Source: an uncultured Neokomagataea sp. (GTDB taxonomy: Bacteria; Pseudomonadota; Alphaproteobacteria; Acetobacterales; Acetobacteraceae). Taken from it: DNA of 64,000 bases. The first letter of the stretch is position 1. Every line of letters begins with the position of its first letter. The stretch is taken from the NCBI RefSeq assembly GCF_946476835.1, contig NZ_CAMKWA010000001.1, positions 186,001 through 250,000 on the forward strand. Reading direction: 5' to 3'. Positions 59,214 through 64,000 of the stretch are shown one piece after another. The notes under the pieces were generated by a model that worked only from the letters and a program-made list of their open reading frames with translations, ran no database searches and was not told the DNA's origin. The position numbers were made by a program, and so were the translations under genes.

Positions 59214-60059
59214 ATGAGCAAGAGCATGATACAGAAGGAAGCGCCGGTGTTAGGGACGCAAAAGACAGCTGAGCAAGCCGGCAACGCGCCGAGCAAGCCG
59301 CAAGATCAAGAGAGTTGGTGGGATCATCTGCGCTGGTTTGCGTCGATGTTGCTGGTCTTTGCTGTGCTGCGTACGCTTCTTGCTGCGCCTTATGAAGTGC
59401 CGTCTGGTTCGATGATCCCGACATTGCAGGTTGGGGATTTCGTTCTGGCGACGAAATTCAATTATGGTTATTCGCGCTTTTCATTGCCGTTTGGCCCGAA
59501 CCTGTTTGACGGACGTATTTTGGGCTCAGAGCCGCATCGTGGTGATATTGCGGTCTTCCGTTATACGCATGATACGTCCATCGACTATGTGAAGCGTATT
59601 GTCGGTTTGCCGGGCGATCATATTCAGATGATTGACGGCAAGCTGTACCTTAATGGCCTTGAGGTTCCACGTAAGGATCTTGGGCATTATGAGGTTGTGG
59701 ATGAGCGTGGCCGTTTGTTGAGTGGTGAACGGTATCGGGAAGAGCTGCCAGGTAGTGGTGGTCGTCCGCCTGTGTCGCATGATATTCTGAAGCTGAATGA
59801 TGATGGCTTTGCGAATAATACACCGGAATATGTTGTGCCTGCAGGGACGTTCTTTGCAATGGGGGATGACCGGGACGATAGTGCGGATAGTCGTTTCCAA
59901 GGTGATGGTCCGGATGATCTGGGTTTTGTCCCTATGCAGAATCTCGTTGGCCGTACGCCTGTTGTGATGTTCTCGATTGATTTGCGCCATCCGTGGTGGG
60001 AAATTTGGTACTGGCCTGTGGAAATCCGCTGGGGCCGCATTTTGCATTTGCTGCACTGA
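59214..60059 (+). CDS. lepB: Signal peptidase I
   Basis: YEVPSGSMIPTLQVGDFVLATKFNYGY...GDIAVFRYTHDTSIDYVKRIVGLPGD...AMGDDRDDSADSRFQG. Confidence 0.95.
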   Translation: MSKSMIQKEAPVLGTQKTAEQAGNAPSKPQDQESWWDHLRWFASMLLVFAVLRTLLAAPYEVPSGSMIPTLQVGDFVLATKFNYGYSRFSLPFGPNLFDGRILGSEPHRGDIAVFRYTHDTSIDYVKRIVGLPGDHIQMIDGKLYLNGLEVPRKDLGHYEVVDERGRLLSGERYREELPGSGGRPPVSHDILKLNDDGFANNTPEYVVPAGTFFAMGDDRDDSADSRFQGDGPDDLGFVPMQNLVGRTPVVMFSIDLRHPWWEIWYWPVEIRWGRILHLLH

Positions 60060-60799
60060 TGACGTTATCTCTCTCTCTTGAACAAGCCATTGAGGCTATG
60101 GAACAGGCTCTTGGCCATAGCTTTCAAGAACAGGGCTTTCTGGTCGAGGCTTTGACGCATCGCTCGGCCGTGAGTGGGCGTGAGGCAAAGCGCGGCCGCC
60201 GTTCTGGGCGTAGTAAGGGTGCTGGCTCGAATGAGCGTTTAGAGTTCATTGGTGACCGTGTGCTGGGCTTGCTGATGGCAGAGTGGCTGTTTGAACGTTA
60301 CCCGGATGAGCAGGAGGGGGCTCTGGGGCCGCGTCATGCGCATTTGGTATCGCGTCCAGTCTTGGCCGAGATTGCAGATCAGGTGGGGCTTTCAGCGGCA
60401 CTGCGTATTTCTCCGCATGAAGAAGAGGCGGGTATCCGCCGTTTGTCCAGTATTCGTGCCGATGCGATGGAAGCCTTGTTGGGCGCGCTGTACTTGGATG
60501 CAGGGCTAGACCCGGCACGTCGTGTGGTGCGTGAGCGTTGGGCTGGGCGGATTGATAGCGATGCCCGCCCGCATAAAGAGCCGAAAACGCGTTTGCAGGA
60601 ATATTTGCTTGCGCGTGCACAGCCTCTTCCAGTGTATGATATTTTGGCTGCTGAAGGCCCCTCTCATGCACCTGTGTTCCGCGTGGCGGTGACAGCATGT
60701 GGGCAGACGGGTATGGGGCAAGCAGGTTCAAAACGCCAAGCGGAAAGCATGGCGGCAAGTGATTTATTGGCCCGTTTAGGGCAAAACAAAGCATCCTAA
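60059..60799 (+). CDS. rnc: Ribonuclease III
   Basis: LVEALTHRSA...SNERLEFIGDRVLGLLMAEWLFERYP; dsRBD at C-terminus; ATG overlaps lepB stop. Confidence 0.95.
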   Translation: MTLSLSLEQAIEAMEQALGHSFQEQGFLVEALTHRSAVSGREAKRGRRSGRSKGAGSNERLEFIGDRVLGLLMAEWLFERYPDEQEGALGPRHAHLVSRPVLAEIADQVGLSAALRISPHEEEAGIRRLSSIRADAMEALLGALYLDAGLDPARRVVRERWAGRIDSDARPHKEPKTRLQEYLLARAQPLPVYDILAAEGPSHAPVFRVAVTACGQTGMGQAGSKRQAESMAASDLLARLGQNKAS

Positions 60800-60816
60800 G
60801 GGTGAAGGAAAAGAGT

Positions 60817-61704
60817 ATGACGACGCGCTGCGGTTTTGTGGCACTTGTTGGGGCGCCGAATGCGGGGAAATCAACCCTGTTGAACCGCATTGCTGGTGCA
60901 AAACTGTCCATTGTAAGCCCGAAAGCACAGACGACGCGTTTTCGGACGTTGGGCATTGTGATGCATGAAGAGGCTCAGGTGATCTTGGTGGATCTGCCAG
61001 GGATCTTTAAGCCGCGCCGTCGTCTGGACCGGGCGATGGTGAATGCCGCGTGGTCTGGCTCACAGGACGCGGATATGACGTTGCTTTTGGTGGACGCCAA
61101 GAGCGGTCTGCGTGACGATGTCCGTGAGATTATTGGTAAGCTGGCCGAAGCAAAAAGCAAAGTTTGGCTGGTTCTGAATAAAATTGATCTGCTGTCCCCG
61201 GACGCATTATTGCCGCTGACGAAAGAGATCAGCGAGCTTATTACCGTTGAGCATGTTTTCATGCTGAGTGCGCGTAAGGGTAATGGTGTGGATGATTTGA
61301 TGGGGCGTTTGTCTCAAGCGCTGCCAGAAGGGCCGTATCTGTACCCGGAAGATGATTTGACGGATTTGCCAGACCGTCTGTTGGCGGCTGAACTGGTGCG
61401 TGAGCAGATCTTTATGCAGACGCATGAAGAAATTCCGTATCAAGCAACGGTTGAAACAGAGAGCTTCAAGGATCGCCCGGATGGGTCGGTTCGGGTTGAA
61501 GTCACGATTTATGTGTCTCGCCCGGGCCATAAGGCGATTCTCATTGGTGAAGGTGGGAATAAGATTAAGTCCATCGGTGCGCGTGCGCGTGTTGAGCTAC
61601 AAGAGCTTCTGGAGCGGCAGTGCCATTTGTTCCTGAACGTCAAAGAGCGTGCCGGATGGGATGAGGAAAAAGCGCGTTTGCGTGCCATCGGCCTTGAAGA
61701 TTAA
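60817..61704 (+). CDS. era: GTPase Era
   Basis: CGFVALVGAPNAGKSTLLNRIAGAKLSIVSPKAQTTRFRTLGI; C-terminal KH domain. Confidence 0.96.
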   Translation: MTTRCGFVALVGAPNAGKSTLLNRIAGAKLSIVSPKAQTTRFRTLGIVMHEEAQVILVDLPGIFKPRRRLDRAMVNAAWSGSQDADMTLLLVDAKSGLRDDVREIIGKLAEAKSKVWLVLNKIDLLSPDALLPLTKEISELITVEHVFMLSARKGNGVDDLMGRLSQALPEGPYLYPEDDLTDLPDRLLAAELVREQIFMQTHEEIPYQATVETESFKDRPDGSVRVEVTIYVSRPGHKAILIGEGGNKIKSIGARARVELQELLERQCHLFLNVKERAGWDEEKARLRAIGLED

Positions 61705-61803
61705 GGGATGAAGGCGTGGAAAGTGTGGGACTTTGCTTGTTCCACACGCCCTGCGTCTGTATGAGAAGCAAAAACACGATATCCGCCTGTGAGGAGCCCC
61801 GCC

Positions 61804-62541
61804 ATGAGCGATGAGACAGAGAAAACCCCCGCCTATAAGCGTGTGCTTCTAAAAGTATCAGGTGAAGCATTAATGGGGGATGGTCCCTCAGGTGTTGATC
61901 CCGATATGGTGGACATGGTTGCCGCAGATATTGCTGATGTTGCAGCATCTGGTGTGCAGGTGTCTCTCGTCGTTGGTGGTGGCAATATCTTCCGCGGCTT
62001 GGCTGCTGCTGCGAAGGGCATGGACCGTGCGCAGGGTGACTATGCTGGGATGCTGGCGACGGTCATTAACGCATTGATGCTACAAAATGCGTTAGAGCGT
62101 CGTGGCGTTGAAACGCGCGTTATGACGGCGATTCAAATGGCATCTATTGCTGAGCCTTATATTCGCCGCCGCGCTGTTCGTCATATGGAGAAGGGCCGCG
62201 TTGTAATTTTCGCAGCGGGTACGGGTAACCCGTTCTTCACGACGGATACGGCTGCGGCTCTGCGTGCGAATGAGATGGAGTGTGATGCTCTGTTGAAGGG
62301 GACGCAGGTTGATGGCGTGTACTCGGCTGATCCGCGTCGTAACCCGGATGCTGAGCGCTACACGCAGTTGACGTATATGGACGTGCTGTCACGTGATTTG
62401 AACGTGATGGATGCCGCAGCGATTAGCTTGGCACGTGAGAACCGTTTGCCAATTATCGTGTTCAATATGCATGCGCCGGGTGCTTTTGGTGCTGTGATGC
62501 GGGGGGAAGGTCGCTTTACCCGTATTATTGAAGCGAGCTAA
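61804..62541 (+). CDS. pyrH: UMP kinase
   Basis: [26 protein letters not shown]...[39 protein letters not shown]. Confidence 0.96.
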   Translation: MSDETEKTPAYKRVLLKVSGEALMGDGPSGVDPDMVDMVAADIADVAASGVQVSLVVGGGNIFRGLAAAAKGMDRAQGDYAGMLATVINALMLQNALERRGVETRVMTAIQMASIAEPYIRRRAVRHMEKGRVVIFAAGTGNPFFTTDTAAALRANEMECDALLKGTQVDGVYSADPRRNPDAERYTQLTYMDVLSRDLNVMDAAAISLARENRLPIIVFNMHAPGAFGAVMRGEGRFTRIIEAS

Positions 62542-62620
62542 TCCGGCTTTATCATATTCTCTAGACTGTTAGTTTTACATTTCGCTCGTACGAAATGCGT
62601 TGCATTGAAAGGAACCGCTC

Positions 62621-63187
62621 ATGTCTGCTGATCTTAAGGATCTTCTGGATGATCTGACCCGCCGCATGGACGGTGCTATGGACAGCTTCCGCCGTGACCT
62701 ATCCGGTCTGCGTTCAGGCCGTGCAAGCCCGAACCTTTTGGAGCCGGTTCGTGTTGAAGCTTATGGCTCAGAAGTTCCACTGTCTCAGGTGGGTTCGATT
62801 GCTGTGCCAGAAGCACGTATGCTGACGGTGTCAGTTTGGGATCGTACGGTTGTTGGCGCTGTTGAGCGCGCCATCCGTGATGCTGGTCTGGGCCTGAATC
62901 CAGCAGCTGATGGTCAAACCATCCGTGTGCCCATCCCGATGCTAACGGAAGAGCGCCGTAACGAACTGGCACGTGCGGCTGGCCGTTATGCTGAAAATGG
63001 CAAGATTGCTATTCGTAACGTCCGTCGTGACGGTATGGAGCAGGCTAAGGCGCTCGAGAAGAAGAGCGAAATCAGCCAAGATGATCAAAAGACGTGGACG
63101 GATGCAATCCAGAAGCTGACGGATCAATACGTGAAGAAGGCTGATGAAATGCTTGCGGATAAAGAACGCGAGATCAAGCAGGTCTGA
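62621..63187 (+). CDS. frr: Ribosome recycling factor
   Basis: MDGAMDSFRRDLSGLRSGRASPNLLEPVRVEAYGSEVPLSQVGSIAVPEARML. Confidence 0.96.
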   Translation: MSADLKDLLDDLTRRMDGAMDSFRRDLSGLRSGRASPNLLEPVRVEAYGSEVPLSQVGSIAVPEARMLTVSVWDRTVVGAVERAIRDAGLGLNPAADGQTIRVPIPMLTEERRNELARAAGRYAENGKIAIRNVRRDGMEQAKALEKKSEISQDDQKTWTDAIQKLTDQYVKKADEMLADKEREIKQV

Positions 63188-63195
63188 TTTCAAAC

Positions 63196-63963
63196 TTGTC
63201 TTCTGGTTCATCCCCGTTTTCTCAGGATTGTTACACCGCGCTTGACGAGGGTGGTGTAACGGTGCCGCCGCAGCATATGGCCATCATCATGGATGGTAAT
63301 GGGCGGTGGGCGCAGGCGCGTGGGCTGCCTGTGGTAGCTGGGCACCGTAAAGGTGCTGAGGCTGTGCAGCGTAGTGTGAAGCTCGCGATCCGGGAGGGGG
63401 TGCGCTATTTGACCCTCTATGCGTTTTCATCTGAAAATTGGCGGCGCCCTGCGGCTGAGATTGGTGACTTAACCTCGCTGCTGCGGTTTTATTTGCGCCA
63501 TAAGTTGGATGAGTTGGACGCGCAGGGTGTCCGTTTGCGTGTCATTGGAGAGCCGGAGCGGTTTGAAGGTGCGTTGTATGATGAGTTGTTGCGTGCAGAA
63601 AAGCGTACACTCAACAATGACCGTCTGACGCTCACGTTGGCGCTATCATATGGTGGCCGTGCGGATATTGTGCGTACAGCACAGCGTTTGGCACAGTCGG
63701 TCGCGCAGGGGGACATAGTTCCTGAGGCGATTGATGAAGCATGTTTTGAGCGTAGTCTTCAAACAGGTGATATGCCGCCGCCGGATATGCTGATTCGGAC
63801 GAGTGGTGAGCGGCGACTTTCCAACTTTTTGTTGTGGGAAAGTGCGTATGCGGAGCTCGTCTTCTTAGATGTATTGTGGCCGGATTTCGGGGAAGAGGAT
63901 TTCCTTGAGGCATTGAACATTTATGCAGGCCGTCAGAGGCGGTTTGGTGGGCGTCCAGCATGA
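63196..63963 (+). CDS. uppS: Isoprenyl (undecaprenyl) diphosphate synthase
   Basis: PQHMAIIMDGNGRWAQARGLPVVAGHRKGAEAVQRSVKLAIREGVRYLTLYAFSSENWRRP. Confidence 0.95.
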   Translation: MSSGSSPFSQDCYTALDEGGVTVPPQHMAIIMDGNGRWAQARGLPVVAGHRKGAEAVQRSVKLAIREGVRYLTLYAFSSENWRRPAAEIGDLTSLLRFYLRHKLDELDAQGVRLRVIGEPERFEGALYDELLRAEKRTLNNDRLTLTLALSYGGRADIVRTAQRLAQSVAQGDIVPEAIDEACFERSLQTGDMPPPDMLIRTSGERRLSNFLLWESAYAELVFLDVLWPDFGEEDFLEALNIYAGRQRRFGGRPA

Positions 63964-64000
63964 GCAGTGGAACACGTTGGGCAGATCTACGTCTGCGTTT
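63960..64000 (+). CDS. Start of next gene, probably phosphatidate cytidylyltransferase (partial)
   Basis: ATGA overlap with uppS; MSSGTRWADLRLR open to the edge; cdsA expected only from the conserved order pyrH-frr-uppS-cdsA. Confidence 0.5.
   Translation, partial: MSSGTRWADLRLR

Overview
The window is a gene-dense, mostly core chromosomal segment of an alphaproteobacterium. Gene content and order (AroK-AroB fusion, xerD-accA, gyrA-coaD-ppi, several TonB receptors, secreted GH32) suggest an acetic acid bacterium (Acetobacteraceae); this is inferred from protein recognition, with no database search. I recognise about 50 protein genes and two tRNAs (Lys-UUU, Thr-UGU). They include gyrA, coaD, apbC/mrp, a DegP-type protease, a DppC/B/D/F-type ABC transporter, queF, typA, alaS, a fused aroK-aroB, xerD, accA, sodB, rpoZ, spoT/rsh, acpS, lepB, rnc, era, pyrH, frr, uppS and the start of a probable cdsA. 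I saw no CRISPR array, prophage or complete IS element. The observations most worth following up are: (1) Pho-box-like direct repeats, in sense orientation, upstream of two of the three TonB-dependent receptors; (2) a perfect intrinsic terminator after the carbonic anhydrase gene whose sequence also encodes the signal-peptide core of the next gene; (3) a small secreted Ala/Pro-rich protein with a His/Lys tail that resembles acid-shock protein Asr; (4) a GNAT-NUDIX(MutT) fusion; (5) a GH144/glycoamylase-like gene directly after an ABC transporter operon that lacks a binding protein; (6) an isolated AT-rich membrane-protein gene. No clear new defence or mobile system was found.
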